From: Streptomyces sp. NBC_01304
GTDB taxonomy: Bacteria; Actinomycetota; Actinomycetes; Streptomycetales; Streptomycetaceae
Direction of reading: 5' to 3'
NCBI RefSeq assembly: GCF_035975855.1
Contig: NZ_CP109055.1
Location: forward strand, 6,262,001 to 6,326,000
DNA: 64,000 nt
Shown: positions 48,163 through 57,293 of the stretch, piece by piece
Position numbering within the stretch: position 1 is the first letter of the stretch
Layout of the letters: every line of letters begins with the position of its first letter
Made by a program: the position numbers and the translations under genes
The notes under the pieces: model-generated
Told to the model about the DNA's origin: nothing
Database searches by the model: none
What the model saw: only the letters and a program-made list of their open reading frames with translations

Positions 48163-51108
48163 CTAGGCCGCAGCCGCAGGTGACAGCAGGCCGCGTACTT
48201 CTTCGGCTTCCTGCACGCCGCACTGCTCGAACAGCCCTAGTGCGTCCTGCCAGCAGGCCTTCGCCCGGTCCACCTGGCCGATCCCCAACAGTGAACGACC
48301 CAGCAGAACCAGTACGTTCCCGCGCATCCGGTCCCCGCCGATGCAGCGCAGGGCCAGAGCCTGTTCGGCGTGCTGAGCAGCCTGTGGGTGCCGACGGGCA
48401 GCGAGGTGCACCTGGGCGATCCGGAAGTGAGTGGTCCCCTCCCAGAGGCGCTGACGGTGCGTGGCAAATATGGTGAGAGCGTCCGTAAGTTGGGCCAGTG
48501 CCTCATTCAGCCGGTTGGCCCGAATCAGGGCCAACCCCAGCGCGTAGCGACCGTTCGCAGAGCGCAGGGCCGAGCCGATCTCGTCGTAGATCGTGATGCC
48601 CTGCTGTGCCGTCTCCACTGCGGTCGCGGTGCGGTCAAGGCTCAGGTGGGCTCGCGACAGGTTGCACAGCGCGGTCGCCTCGCTGGATCGGTTGCCCGCA
48701 GAGCGTGAGCTCTCCAACGACTTCTTGAAGAACAGCTCCCCGTCCGAGTAGCGACTCTGATGCAGCGAGATGATCCCGCGATCGTTGGCCACCCAACAGA
48801 TGGCCGCAGTGTCGCCCACCAACTCCGCGAGTCGCATCGCCTGGCTGGCCTCTTCCTCCGCAGCCTCGATCCACCCCGACACCAACAGCACATTCGTCAG
48901 AGTGGTCCGAGCCCGCCCCTCAGCCCAAGCATCCCCCGCAGCCCGAGCAGCATCCCGCACCGCGACCGCAGTCGTCTCGTACCGGTGGGAGTTGGCCCCG
49001 GACTCCGCCAGGTCCTTCGCCGCCCACAGCAGATCCACCGCCCGCCGCAGCCGATCCGGATCGGCACCCACGTCCGCGGACTGGCGTACGCATGCCAGCA
49101 GGCAGTCCGCCTCCCGGTACAGCCAGTCCAGCGCCTCCCCGCCGTTCGCGAAATCGAGGCCCGCGTATGCGGTCAACGCGAGGTGGTCGACCAGCCGGTC
49201 GCCGGGGCGTTCCATCGCGTAGACGCGGGCCGCCGAGGCCAAGTAGAAGTCCAGCAAACGCGACAGCGCGGCGTCGCGCTCGGCCGGTGGCTGCTCGTCG
49301 CGCTCGGCGCACGCACGCGCGTAGAGCCGTACGAGATCGTGGTAGCGGTAACGTCCCGGCGCGGCCGATTCGACGAGCGAGGTGTCGACCAGCGCCTCCA
49401 GGAGGTCCTCGGTCTCCGAGAGCGAGAGGTCGAGGACAGCGGCAGCCGCAGCCAGGGAGATGTCCGGGCCGTCGGCCAGCCCCAGCAGGCGGAAGGCGCG
49501 AGCCTGTGCCGGCTCCAACTGCCCGTAGCCCAGCTCGAAGGTGGCCTTGACCGCGAGGTCGCCCGCCTGCAGCTCGTCCAGCCGGCGGCGCTCGTCCGCG
49601 AGCTTGGCGGCGAGGACCGAGACCGTCCAGGTGCGGCGGGCCGCGAGACGGGACGCCGCGATGCGGATCGCCAGCGGGAGGAAGCCGCAGGCAGCGACCA
49701 CGTCCAGCGCCGCCTCGCGCTCCGAGGCCACCCGCTCCTCACCCACGATCCTGGTGAAGAGCTGCAACGCCTCCTCCGGCGACATCACGTCCAGGTCCAC
49801 GAGATGGGCGCCGACCAGGTCCACCATCCGTACCCGGGAGGTGACCAGGGCCGCGCACCCTTCCGTGCCCGGCAGCAGATGCCTCACCTGCGCCGCATCC
49901 CGCGCGTTGTCCAGGAGTACGAGCACCCGGCGGCCGTCAAGGACCGATCGGTACAGCGCCGAGCGCTCGGCAAGGGAGTCCGGGATCGAGGAGTCCGCGG
50001 TGCCCAGTGCGCGCAGGAACGCGCCCAGGACCGTTTCCGGCTCCGAGGGGCGAGGGCCCGCGCCCTGCAGGTCCACGTACAACTGCCCGTCCGGGAAGTG
50101 CACCCGGGCGGCATGCGCCACGTGCACCGCCAGCGTCGTCTTGCCCACGCCGCCGATCCCGGCCAGCGCCGACACCGCCATGACCTTGCCCTCGGCGACG
50201 GCCAGGACCTCGCTCAGCTCGGCCACGAAGGAGGCACGGCCCGTGAAGTCGGGGACTGTGGCGGGGAGTTGGGCAGGGCGTACGGGAGTGGAGGCGGGCT
50301 CCGCCACCGCCGCGGACGGCTCCGCGAGGGCCGGGTCCGCCTGGAGGATGCGCTGCTGGAGTTCCGCCAGGCCCGGGCGGGGGTCGACCCCCAGCTCGTC
50401 GGCGAGCAGGCGGCGGGTGTCCGCGTACACGGCGAGGGCTTCGGCCTGGCGGCCGCTGCGGTACAGGGCCAGCATCAACAATTCCCTGAGCCGCTCGCGC
50501 AGGGGGTGGGCCGCGGTCAGAGCGGTCAGCTCCGAGACCGCCTCCGCGTGGCAGCCCTGCTCCAGGTCCATGTCCAGGCGGGCTTCGGTGAGTTGGAGGC
50601 GCCACTCCTCCAGGCGTGTGCGCTGGTTGTCGGCGTACGGGCCGGGGACGTTGGCGAGCGGCTCGCCGTCCCACAGGCCGAGGGCCTTCTTGAGCAGGGA
50701 GCGGGCCTGGCACAGGTCGCCCGCGCCGCGCGCCTTCTCGGCGTCGGACCAGAGTTCTTCCGCGACCGCCAGGTCGAGGGCGTCGGGTGGCAGCTTGATC
50801 GCGTACCCGCCGGACTCGCTGGCGAGTACGCCCGGGTCCAGGGCCTTGCGGAGCCGGGACGCGTACGTCCGCACCGCGGCCAGCGCCTGTGACGGCGACT
50901 CCTCGCCCCAGATCGCGTCGATCAGCTCGGACGCGGTCGCGGTGCGGCCGTCGCGCAGGAGCAGCGCGGCGAGCAGGGCGCGTTGCTGCGGCGAGCCGGT
51001 GCTCAGCGGCTCGCCGCCGCGCCAGGCGCGTACCGGTCCGAGCACGCTGAAGCGCAGCGGAGGCCCTTCCGGGCGTCGCTGCTCGGGTACTCGCGGTACA
51101 CCGTTCAT
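48163..51108 (-). CDS. afsR: AfsR, SARP-type transcriptional activator
   Basis: A 981-residue regulator. Residues about 17-107 form the OmpR-like winged helix (LRFSVLGPVRAW...TYASRLRKALDPG), about 112-260 the bacterial transcriptional-activation domain, and about 290-570 a STAND/NB-ARC ATPase with P-loop GIGGVGKTT at 317-325 and LVLLDNARD as the Walker B-like segment. The remainder is TPR repeats. AfsK phosphorylates AfsR, and ATP hydrolysis drives activation of afsS. Length and N-terminal sequence match S. coelicolor AfsR (993 residues). AGGGGG precedes ATG 51108. Confidence 0.95.
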   Translation of the reverse strand: MNGVPRVPEQRRPEGPPLRFSVLGPVRAWRGGEPLSTGSPQQRALLAALLLRDGRTATASELIDAIWGEESPSQALAAVRTYASRLRKALDPGVLASESGGYAIKLPPDALDLAVAEELWSDAEKARGAGDLCQARSLLKKALGLWDGEPLANVPGPYADNQRTRLEEWRLQLTEARLDMDLEQGCHAEAVSELTALTAAHPLRERLRELLMLALYRSGRQAEALAVYADTRRLLADELGVDPRPGLAELQQRILQADPALAEPSAAVAEPASTPVRPAQLPATVPDFTGRASFVAELSEVLAVAEGKVMAVSALAGIGGVGKTTLAVHVAHAARVHFPDGQLYVDLQGAGPRPSEPETVLGAFLRALGTADSSIPDSLAERSALYRSVLDGRRVLVLLDNARDAAQVRHLLPGTEGCAALVTSRVRMVDLVGAHLVDLDVMSPEEALQLFTRIVGEERVASEREAALDVVAACGFLPLAIRIAASRLAARRTWTVSVLAAKLADERRRLDELQAGDLAVKATFELGYGQLEPAQARAFRLLGLADGPDISLAAAAAVLDLSLSETEDLLEALVDTSLVESAAPGRYRYHDLVRLYARACAERDEQPPAERDAALSRLLDFYLASAARVYAMERPGDRLVDHLALTAYAGLDFANGGEALDWLYREADCLLACVRQSADVGADPDRLRRAVDLLWAAKDLAESGANSHRYETTAVAVRDAARAAGDAWAEGRARTTLTNVLLVSGWIEAAEEEASQAMRLAELVGDTAAICWVANDRGIISLHQSRYSDGELFFKKSLESSRSAGNRSSEATALCNLSRAHLSLDRTATAVETAQQGITIYDEIGSALRSANGRYALGLALIRANRLNEALAQLTDALTIFATHRQRLWEGTTHFRIAQVHLAARRHPQAAQHAEQALALRCIGGDRMRGNVLVLLGRSLLGIGQVDRAKACWQDALGLFEQCGVQEAEEVRGLLSPAAAA

Positions 51109-51408
51109 CGCTGTCCCCCTGGCGACGTACGTGATGAAGTACGTGTACGGGTTGAACTGACGGCAATTGCCCGTAAATGCACGTCACGCTCTGCCTTCGT
51201 GCCGTGCGCGCACGGAATTGCCCCCGCCAGTTTGCCTTGTCCGTGCCGGATGCGTCAGCTCCGGGAGATACCTCTCACAGGGTCCACCCAAGGGCAAGCC
51301 GTCGGTGGTGGCTGAAGGGCGCCCTCGGTCGCCTCGGGCGACCATTCGCCGCAGGAGCTCCCGACCGACTAGCTGACGGATCGTCAGATGCGAGCTACCG
51401 TGAGGACC
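51109..51408. other. Divergent intergenic region afsR / amidohydrolase 2
   Basis: About 300 bp with no gene. It holds the afsR promoter region, including a GGCAATTGCC palindrome at 51162-51171 and repeated GTACGT motifs near 51126-51148. The operator palindrome at 51373 belongs to the amidohydrolase. Confidence 0.6.
51373..51387. promoter_or_regulatory. TetR-type operator palindrome (amidohydrolase 2)
   Basis: CTGACGGATCGTCAG (7-bp arms). It lies 21 bp upstream of the amidohydrolase ATG. TACCGT at 51397-51402, 6 nt before the ATG, may be a -10 element for a leaderless or very short-leader mRNA. Confidence 0.72.
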
Positions 51409-52650
51409 ATGGAGACGACGGACAGCTTCCCGAAGATCATCTCGGTGGACGACCACACGGTTGAGCCCCCCAACGTCTGGCGGGACCGGCTCCCGTCGAA
51501 GTACCACGACATCGGCCCGCGGATCGTCCGCGCGCCCCTGAAGGAAATGACCTTCATGGGCGGCAAGTTCGCCCCGGTCATGGGGCAGCAGGGCGACGAC
51601 GGGCCGATAGGCGACTGGTGGGTGTACGAGGACCTGCACCGCCCCCTGACCAGGCTCGACACGGCGGTCGGCTACGACCGTGACGAGATCAAGCTCGAGG
51701 TCATCACGTACGAGCAGATGCGCCCGGGGTCGTTCAGCGTGCCCGAGCGGCTCGCCGACATGGACGTCAACCATGTCCAGTCGGCCGTCTGCTTCCCGAC
51801 CTTCCCGCGCTTTTGCGGGCAGACCTTCACCGAGGCGAAGGATCATGAACTCGGGCTGCTCGGCGTACGCGCGTACAACGACTGGATGGTGGAGGACTGG
51901 TGCGGGCCGGATGCCCAGGGGCGGTTGATCCCGCTCACCCTCATTCCGCTCTGGGACGCGCGGCTCGCTGCCGAGGAGGTGCGCAGGAACGCGGCCCGCG
52001 GGGTGCGTGCGGTCGCCTTCTCGGAGATACCGCCGCATCTCGGGCTTCCCTCCATCCACACCGATGAGTGGGACCCGTTCCTGGAGGCGTGCAACGAGAC
52101 CGGCACGGTCATCGCCATGCACATCGGGTCCAGCAGCAAGATGCCGTCCACCTCGGCCGATGCGCCGCCGGCGGTCGGTTCGACCATCACCTTCGCCAAC
52201 TGCTGCTTCTCGATGGTCGACTGGCTGATGAGCGGCAAGTTCGAGCGCTTCCCGAACCTCAAGATCATGTACGCCGAGGGCCAGATCGGCTGGATCCCGT
52301 ACATCCTCGAACGCGCCGACGTGGTCTGGGAGGAGAACCGGGCCTGGGGCGGCGTGGCGGACAAGGTGCACCGGCCGCCGTCCGAGCTGTTCGCCGAGCA
52401 CGTCTACGGCTGCTTCTTCGACGACGCCTTCGGGCTGAAGAACCTCGACGACATCGGGGTGGGGAATGTCCTGTACGAGACCGACTACCCGCACTCCGAC
52501 TCGACTTGGCCCAAGTCGAAGGAGGTCGGGGAGTCCCAGATGGGGCACCTGGACGCCGACGTGGTCGACCGCATCGTGCGCCGAAACGCGATCGACCTCC
52601 TGGGCCTGACGAACGACGGACTCTGGGGCCCGTCGGCGCCGCGCGCCTGA
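51409..52650 (+). CDS. Amidohydrolase_2-family metal-dependent hydrolase (paralogue 2)
   Basis: A 413-residue amidohydrolase closely related to that at 4193. Metal-ligand regions match: SVDDHTVEPPN (D-x-H), AMHIGSSSKMP and ETDYPHSDSTWP. The shared NHVQSAVCFPTFPRFCGQTF and RAYNDWMVEDWC blocks indicate common descent and probably related substrates. It is monocistronic with its own operator and a strong terminator, unlike paralogue 1, which starts an operon. ATG 51409 is chosen after GTGAGGACC. GTG 51400 is an alternative. Confidence 0.88.
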   Translation: METTDSFPKIISVDDHTVEPPNVWRDRLPSKYHDIGPRIVRAPLKEMTFMGGKFAPVMGQQGDDGPIGDWWVYEDLHRPLTRLDTAVGYDRDEIKLEVITYEQMRPGSFSVPERLADMDVNHVQSAVCFPTFPRFCGQTFTEAKDHELGLLGVRAYNDWMVEDWCGPDAQGRLIPLTLIPLWDARLAAEEVRRNAARGVRAVAFSEIPPHLGLPSIHTDEWDPFLEACNETGTVIAMHIGSSSKMPSTSADAPPAVGSTITFANCCFSMVDWLMSGKFERFPNLKIMYAEGQIGWIPYILERADVVWEENRAWGGVADKVHRPPSELFAEHVYGCFFDDAFGLKNLDDIGVGNVLYETDYPHSDSTWPKSKEVGESQMGHLDADVVDRIVRRNAIDLLGLTNDGLWGPSAPRA

Positions 52651-52659
52651 AAGCGCTTT

Positions 52660-52700
52660 TGCGGAGCCTGAGTTCGATGTCGTCGAACTCGGGCTCCGCA
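52660..52700 (+). terminator. Strong hairpin terminator after amidohydrolase 2
   Basis: TGCGGAGCCTGAGTTCGA at 52660-52677 pairs with 52683-52700 over 18 bp (one G-T wobble) with a 5-nt loop, followed by GACTTTTGGG. It is a classic intrinsic terminator by shape, with a short T stretch. Confidence 0.88.
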
Positions 52701-52766
52701 GACTTTTGGGTTCCGCTTCGGTGAGCCCGGGGCAGGGTTCAGAGTTCCGGGATCGGAGTTCGGGGC

Positions 52767-54929
52767 TCAGGGGACCGGCCAGAGGAGGGCGGTCTCGTCG
52801 GAGGAGGAATAGGCGCTGAAGCCTGCGGCCACCGTCTTGCCGTCCGGGCTGAATGCCACCGATTCCACGGCGTCGGGGCAGGTGAAGGTGGCGGTGGTCT
52901 TTCCGGTGGCGGTGTCCCACAGCCGGACGGTCTCGTCTCCGCTGCCGCTGGCCAGAAGGCCGGCGCTCGGGTGGAAGGCCAGGGTGCTGACCTCTTGCTT
53001 GTGACCCTTGAGCATGGTGACCAGCCGCTGGCTGGACGCGTTCCAGAGCTTGATGGACCCGTCCATCTCCGAGATGGCCAGAAGCTGGCCGTCCGGGCTG
53101 AACGTCGCGGTCTCCCGGTTGGTCTGCTCTTCGTCGATGGTCACCACGCGGCGCAGGGACGGAAGCTCCCACAGCGCCAAGGGGCGTGCGGTGACCAGCT
53201 GCTTGCCGTCCGGGGTGAAGGCCAACGGCCCGGAGTGCCCGCCCTTGCGCATGTCGAGTCGTCGGCCGGACGGGATGTCCCACAGGTACAGGTCTTCGGG
53301 CAGGGCCCCGGCCAGGGTCTTGCCGTCCGGGCTCACGGCGAGGGCCTGCACGAAGTTGTCCTGGAGCTTGCCCTTCGGAGGGCCGTCCAGGGTCTTCGCC
53401 ACACGGCCGGAGACCACGTCCCACAGCACGACCTTGTGCTCCTCCGCCCTGATCAGAAGCTTGAAGTCCGGGCTGAAGAGGTTGGCTTGGAGGTACTTCT
53501 CCCCGCTGATGCGCGTGCTGGTGCCGCGTTTGGAGGGGATGTCCCAGCGCCAGATGGAGTCGTAGCCGGCACCGAGCAGCGTCTTGTTGTCCTTCCCGAA
53601 GCTGATGTGGCGCAGGCCCTTGGGCCCTTTGAGCGCGATGCCGTCCGACTGGGAGCTTCCTGAAGAGCCCGTTCCCGCCGAAGAGCCGGAGCCGGAGCCG
53701 GAGGAGGGATTGCCGGAGCCCTTGTCCTTCTCTCGCAGGAGAAGCGGAACCCCGACAGCCGTGGCCGCGGTCGCGGCGGCCGCGAGCCCGCCGAACACGA
53801 GCGTGCGCCGGGACATCCCACGGCTGGGCGCGCCGAGGGTGCCGGGCGGGGTGCCGGGCGTGGCCGGGGTCGGCCCCGCAGGCGGGTGGGCGGGGGCGTA
53901 CGCGGGTGGATAGGGGGTGGTCGGCGACGCGGGCCGGGATGCTGCCGGGCCACCCCGGAGCAGCGTCTGCTCCGGGCCGGACGGGGCGGGTGGGGCGGAC
54001 GGGCCGCCCGGGGACCCTGCCTGGTCGGGCTCGGGCTCCCGCGCTGGGCCGCCCACGGCCAGGGTCGGCGTGTCAGCGGCGGCGAGCGGCTGCGCTTGCT
54101 GCGGACCGGCCGGACCGGTGGGCGCGGCCGGCAACCCCGCGAACCTGGCCGGGAGTTCGGCGACGGACGGCCGTGCGGCGGGATCCTTGGTCAGGCATGC
54201 GGTCAGCAGGGCGTGCAGATCGCCGTCGAGCCCGTCGAGCGCGGGCGGCTCGTCCAGGATGCGCTGGACGACCTCCACCAGGGACGGCGCGTCGAACGGG
54301 CCCCGGCCTGTGGCGGCGAAGGCCAGGACCGAGCCGAGGGAGAACACGTCGCCCGCCGGACCGGCCCGGTCCGCGCGGATCTGCTCCGGCGCCATGTACG
54401 CGTAGGTCCCGACGATCGTGCCGGTCGCGGTGAGCGAGCTGGCGTCCACGGCACGGGCGATGCCGAAGTCGATGATGCGGGGGCCGTCCTCGGCGAGGAT
54501 GACGTTGCCGGGCTTCAGGTCGCGGTGGACCAGGCCGCAGTTGTGGATGGCGGCGAGGCCTTCGGCGAGGCCCGCGCCGAGCCGCAGGACCGCGTCGGGC
54601 GCGAGCGGCCCGTCCGTGTGGATCGCCGCATGCAGGGTGGGGCCGGGGATGAACGCCGTTACCAGCCAAGGAGATTCGGCGAGCGGGTCGGCGTCGACGA
54701 CCTGGGCGGTGTGGAAGCCGCCGACGCGCCGTGCCGCCTCGACCTCGCGGGCGAACCGTGACCGGAACTGCGGGGTGGCCGCGAGCTCCGGCTGGATGAC
54801 CTTGACCGCGACCTTGCGGCCACCCGGTGACGTACCGAGAAAGACCTGCCCCATGCCACCCGCGCCCAGGCGGCCGTCGAGGCGGTAGGGGCCGACCCAC
54901 TGCGGGTCGTCGGGCTTCAGCGCGTCCAT
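52767..54929 (-). CDS. Membrane serine/threonine kinase with WD40 propeller
   Basis: A 720-residue receptor-like Hanks kinase. In the kinase domain (about 15-265) LGAGGMG is the glycine loop, K43 the lysine, HRDLKPGN is at 134-141 and DFG at 153-155. A Pro/Ala/Gly-rich linker (265-370) precedes one transmembrane helix (about 376-397, LVFGGLAAAATAATAVGVPLLL). The rest is extracytoplasmic, with WD40 repeats containing the FSPDGKTLA unit. The same architecture is seen in the adjacent gene. It may sense a wall or extracellular ligand; the target is unknown. Confidence 0.92.
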   Translation of the reverse strand: MDALKPDDPQWVGPYRLDGRLGAGGMGQVFLGTSPGGRKVAVKVIQPELAATPQFRSRFAREVEAARRVGGFHTAQVVDADPLAESPWLVTAFIPGPTLHAAIHTDGPLAPDAVLRLGAGLAEGLAAIHNCGLVHRDLKPGNVILAEDGPRIIDFGIARAVDASSLTATGTIVGTYAYMAPEQIRADRAGPAGDVFSLGSVLAFAATGRGPFDAPSLVEVVQRILDEPPALDGLDGDLHALLTACLTKDPAARPSVAELPARFAGLPAAPTGPAGPQQAQPLAAADTPTLAVGGPAREPEPDQAGSPGGPSAPPAPSGPEQTLLRGGPAASRPASPTTPYPPAYAPAHPPAGPTPATPGTPPGTLGAPSRGMSRRTLVFGGLAAAATAATAVGVPLLLREKDKGSGNPSSGSGSGSSAGTGSSGSSQSDGIALKGPKGLRHISFGKDNKTLLGAGYDSIWRWDIPSKRGTSTRISGEKYLQANLFSPDFKLLIRAEEHKVVLWDVVSGRVAKTLDGPPKGKLQDNFVQALAVSPDGKTLAGALPEDLYLWDIPSGRRLDMRKGGHSGPLAFTPDGKQLVTARPLALWELPSLRRVVTIDEEQTNRETATFSPDGQLLAISEMDGSIKLWNASSQRLVTMLKGHKQEVSTLAFHPSAGLLASGSGDETVRLWDTATGKTTATFTCPDAVESVAFSPDGKTVAAGFSAYSSSDETALLWPVP

Positions 54930-55019
54930 GCGTACCGTCCGGTGGAGGGTGAATTGAGGGAGAGAGGGATGAGGGCCCAGGGGCGAGGGCCCAGGGGTGA
55001 GGGCCCAAGTACCGGGGCG

Positions 55020-56984
55020 CTAGGGCAGCTTCCACAGCTGGATGTCGTAGTACGGCCCTTCGTTCTTGGTGGTCCGGACGAGTACGGCGGCCAGGGTCTT
55101 GCCGTCCGGGCTGAACGTCAGCGCCCTGGTCCCGATGAGGGGGTGGGACTTCGACGTGGTGCCGGTCAGGGTCGTGACGACCCGCTCGGCGGAGACGTCC
55201 CAGAGGCAGACGTCCTTGCCGGTGGGGTCCGTGGGTTCGCGGGAAACGGCGCCGCTGCCCGCGACCACCATCGTCCCCGGCTTCCCGGGGCGGTACGCGG
55301 CGCCGGCGCCGTCGCCGTCGCGGTTGGTGAACGTTGCGGTGACGCGACCGGTGTCCAGGTCCCACACCTTCACGTCGTCGCCCGTCGCGGCGAGGCTCTT
55401 GCCGTCCGGGCTGAACATCACCGAGGTGTATCTCTTCTCCCGGTCGTCGACGAACGTCCTGATGAGGCGGCCGGTCTCGACGGACCAGAGCTCCACCGGG
55501 TCCCTGTTGTCCCGCTCGCCCACAGTGGCCAAGGTCTTGCCGTCCGGGCTGAATGCGATGTCGTTGGGAAGTCCGGTGTGCTTCTTGAACGGGGCGGTGG
55601 AGCGGCCGGTCGAGACGTCCACGAGCTTGAGTCCGCCGCTGTTGACGCCCGCGGCGAGCGTCTTGCCGTCCGGGCTGAAGGACAGGTTGTTCACGCTCTC
55701 GAACTCGCCGGAGTACTTGGCGAGGACACCCTTCGGCGCGCGGGTGTCCACGTCCCAGTGCCGCAGGGTCTGGTCGATGCCGCCGCTGTACAGCGTCCGC
55801 CCGTCCGGGCTGTAGACCAGGCTCAGGATGCTCCCGGTGTGTCCCTTGAGCGTGGCGGTCAGGCGCTTGGACGCGAGGTGCCACAGCCGCACCTCGCCCT
55901 CCAGGCCGCCGCCCGCGAGGGTCCTGCCGTCCGGGCTGAAGGCCAGGCAGTCGATGTTGTCGGTGTTGCCGCTCAGCCGGGCGACCGGTTTGGCGGGGTC
56001 CCGGGCGGGGGTCGGGGACTTGCCGGGACCCGCCTTCGGCTTGCCCTTCGGATCGGAGTCCGGCCAGAGCAGGAACGCCGGTACGGCGACCGCGGCCGTG
56101 GCGGCGGCCGCGATGCCGCCCACGAGGACGGAGCGCCGCCCAAGGGGTCCGGCAGCGACCGGAGTTGTGGCCGGTCCGGTGACCGACAGGCGGTGCAGGA
56201 TCTCGGCGGCGGAGGGGCGCTGGGCGGGGTCCTTGGCCAGGCAGACGCCGATCAGGTCGTGCAGCGGGCCACCCTCGGCAAGGCCCTCCAGGCGGGGCGG
56301 CTCGCTGACGACGCGGTGGATGATCGCGGGGACGGTCGACGCGTCGAACGGGCCCTGGCCGGTCGCGGCGAAGGCCAGGACCGAGCCGAGCGAGAAGACG
56401 TCACTGGCGGGGGACACCGGGGCGGAGCGCACCTGCTCCGGGGACATGTACGCGTACGTCCCGATGATCGCGCCCGTACGCGTCATCGGTCCGGCCTCGG
56501 GGGCGTGCGCGATGCCGAAGTCGATGATGCGGGGCCCGTCGGCGGCGAGGATGACGTTGCCGGGCTTCAAGTCCCGGTGCACGAGGCCGCAGTTGTGGAT
56601 GGCGGCAAGGCCTTCGGCGAGCCCGGCGCCGAGCCGCAGGACGGCGTCCTCGGGCCTGCGGCCGTGTTCCGTGACGACCTGCTGGAGCGTGGGGCCCGGT
56701 ATGAACTCCGTTGCCAGCCAAGGGGATTCGGCGTGCGGGTCGGCGTCGACGACCTGGGCGGTGTGGAAGCCGCCGACGCGTCGTGCCGCGTCGACCTCGC
56801 GGGCGAAGCGCTCCCGGAACTGCGGGGTGTCCGCGAACTCCGGCCGGATGACCTTCACGGCGACCTTGCGGCCGGCCGGTGACGTACCGAGGTAGACCTG
56901 CCCCATGCCGCCCGCGCCCAGTCGGCCTTCCAGTGGGTACGGGCCGATGCGCTGAGGGTCACCGGGGCGCAGAGGGTCCGTCAT
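55020..56984 (-). CDS. Membrane serine/threonine kinase with WD40 propeller (paralogue)
   Basis: A 654-residue paralogue of the neighbouring kinase. LGAGGMG, K44, HRDLKPGN at 136-143 and DFG at 155-157 are intact. The linker is short. A transmembrane helix spans about 285-307 (SVLVGGIAAAATAAVAVPAFLL), followed by a WD40 propeller with about seven FSPDGKTLA repeats. It is transcribed towards the other kinase with 90 bp between. The two kinase domains are very similar, which supports recent duplication and divergence of the sensor part. Confidence 0.92.
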   Translation of the reverse strand: MTDPLRPGDPQRIGPYPLEGRLGAGGMGQVYLGTSPAGRKVAVKVIRPEFADTPQFRERFAREVDAARRVGGFHTAQVVDADPHAESPWLATEFIPGPTLQQVVTEHGRRPEDAVLRLGAGLAEGLAAIHNCGLVHRDLKPGNVILAADGPRIIDFGIAHAPEAGPMTRTGAIIGTYAYMSPEQVRSAPVSPASDVFSLGSVLAFAATGQGPFDASTVPAIIHRVVSEPPRLEGLAEGGPLHDLIGVCLAKDPAQRPSAAEILHRLSVTGPATTPVAAGPLGRRSVLVGGIAAAATAAVAVPAFLLWPDSDPKGKPKAGPGKSPTPARDPAKPVARLSGNTDNIDCLAFSPDGRTLAGGGLEGEVRLWHLASKRLTATLKGHTGSILSLVYSPDGRTLYSGGIDQTLRHWDVDTRAPKGVLAKYSGEFESVNNLSFSPDGKTLAAGVNSGGLKLVDVSTGRSTAPFKKHTGLPNDIAFSPDGKTLATVGERDNRDPVELWSVETGRLIRTFVDDREKRYTSVMFSPDGKSLAATGDDVKVWDLDTGRVTATFTNRDGDGAGAAYRPGKPGTMVVAGSGAVSREPTDPTGKDVCLWDVSAERVVTTLTGTTSKSHPLIGTRALTFSPDGKTLAAVLVRTTKNEGPYYDIQLWKLP

Positions 56985-57142
56985 GGGCTACTCGAATCTG
57001 CCGGATATCAGTTTGGATACGGGGGCTATCCCAATCGGCATTGAACCATGGCCGGGCGTCCGGGGTGTCGGGTTCCTGATCAAGGACGCGTGTGCCGCAG
57101 GGTGGCGCCTTTGGACCCCTTGAACGTTGCCCCACCCCTTGC

Positions 57143-57157
57143 CTGACAGTCCGTCAG
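57143..57157. promoter_or_regulatory. TetR-type operator palindrome (LLM 1, distal)
   Basis: CTGACAGTCCGTCAG with 5-bp arms, 136 bp upstream of the luciferase-like gene. Confidence 0.6.
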
Positions 57158-57183
57158 GTACCACGATGTGCCCGTACCCAGAG

Positions 57184-57198
57184 TTGACGATCCGTCAG
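57184..57198. promoter_or_regulatory. TetR-type operator palindrome (LLM 1, proximal)
   Basis: TTGACGATCCGTCAG, one mismatch at the outer left position. Its centre is 41 bp (about four helical turns) from the distal site. Confidence 0.6.
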
Positions 57199-57283
57199 AT
57201 GAGTCGTCGGAAACGTCGCCGGATACGTCGTCGGATACGTCGTACGTCGTCAGGTACGTCGTCGGATACTCCGTCAGGTAAGG
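57199..57283. repeat. CGTCGGATACGT-type direct repeats
   Basis: Six or so imperfect units built on CGTCGGATACGT and CGTCAGGTA follow one another up to the Shine-Dalgarno region. Two carry the CGTCAG operator half-site. This may be a graded or cooperative binding array derived from operator duplication. Confidence 0.65.
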
Positions 57284-57293
57284 GGAGCCGGGC

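Larger units (their letters stand above)
56985..57293. other. Regulatory intergenic region upstream of the first luciferase-like gene
   Basis: About 310 bp with two operator palindromes (57143, 57184) and an array of direct repeats (57199-57290). It holds the divergent promoters of the kinase and monooxygenase genes. No gene. Confidence 0.7.
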
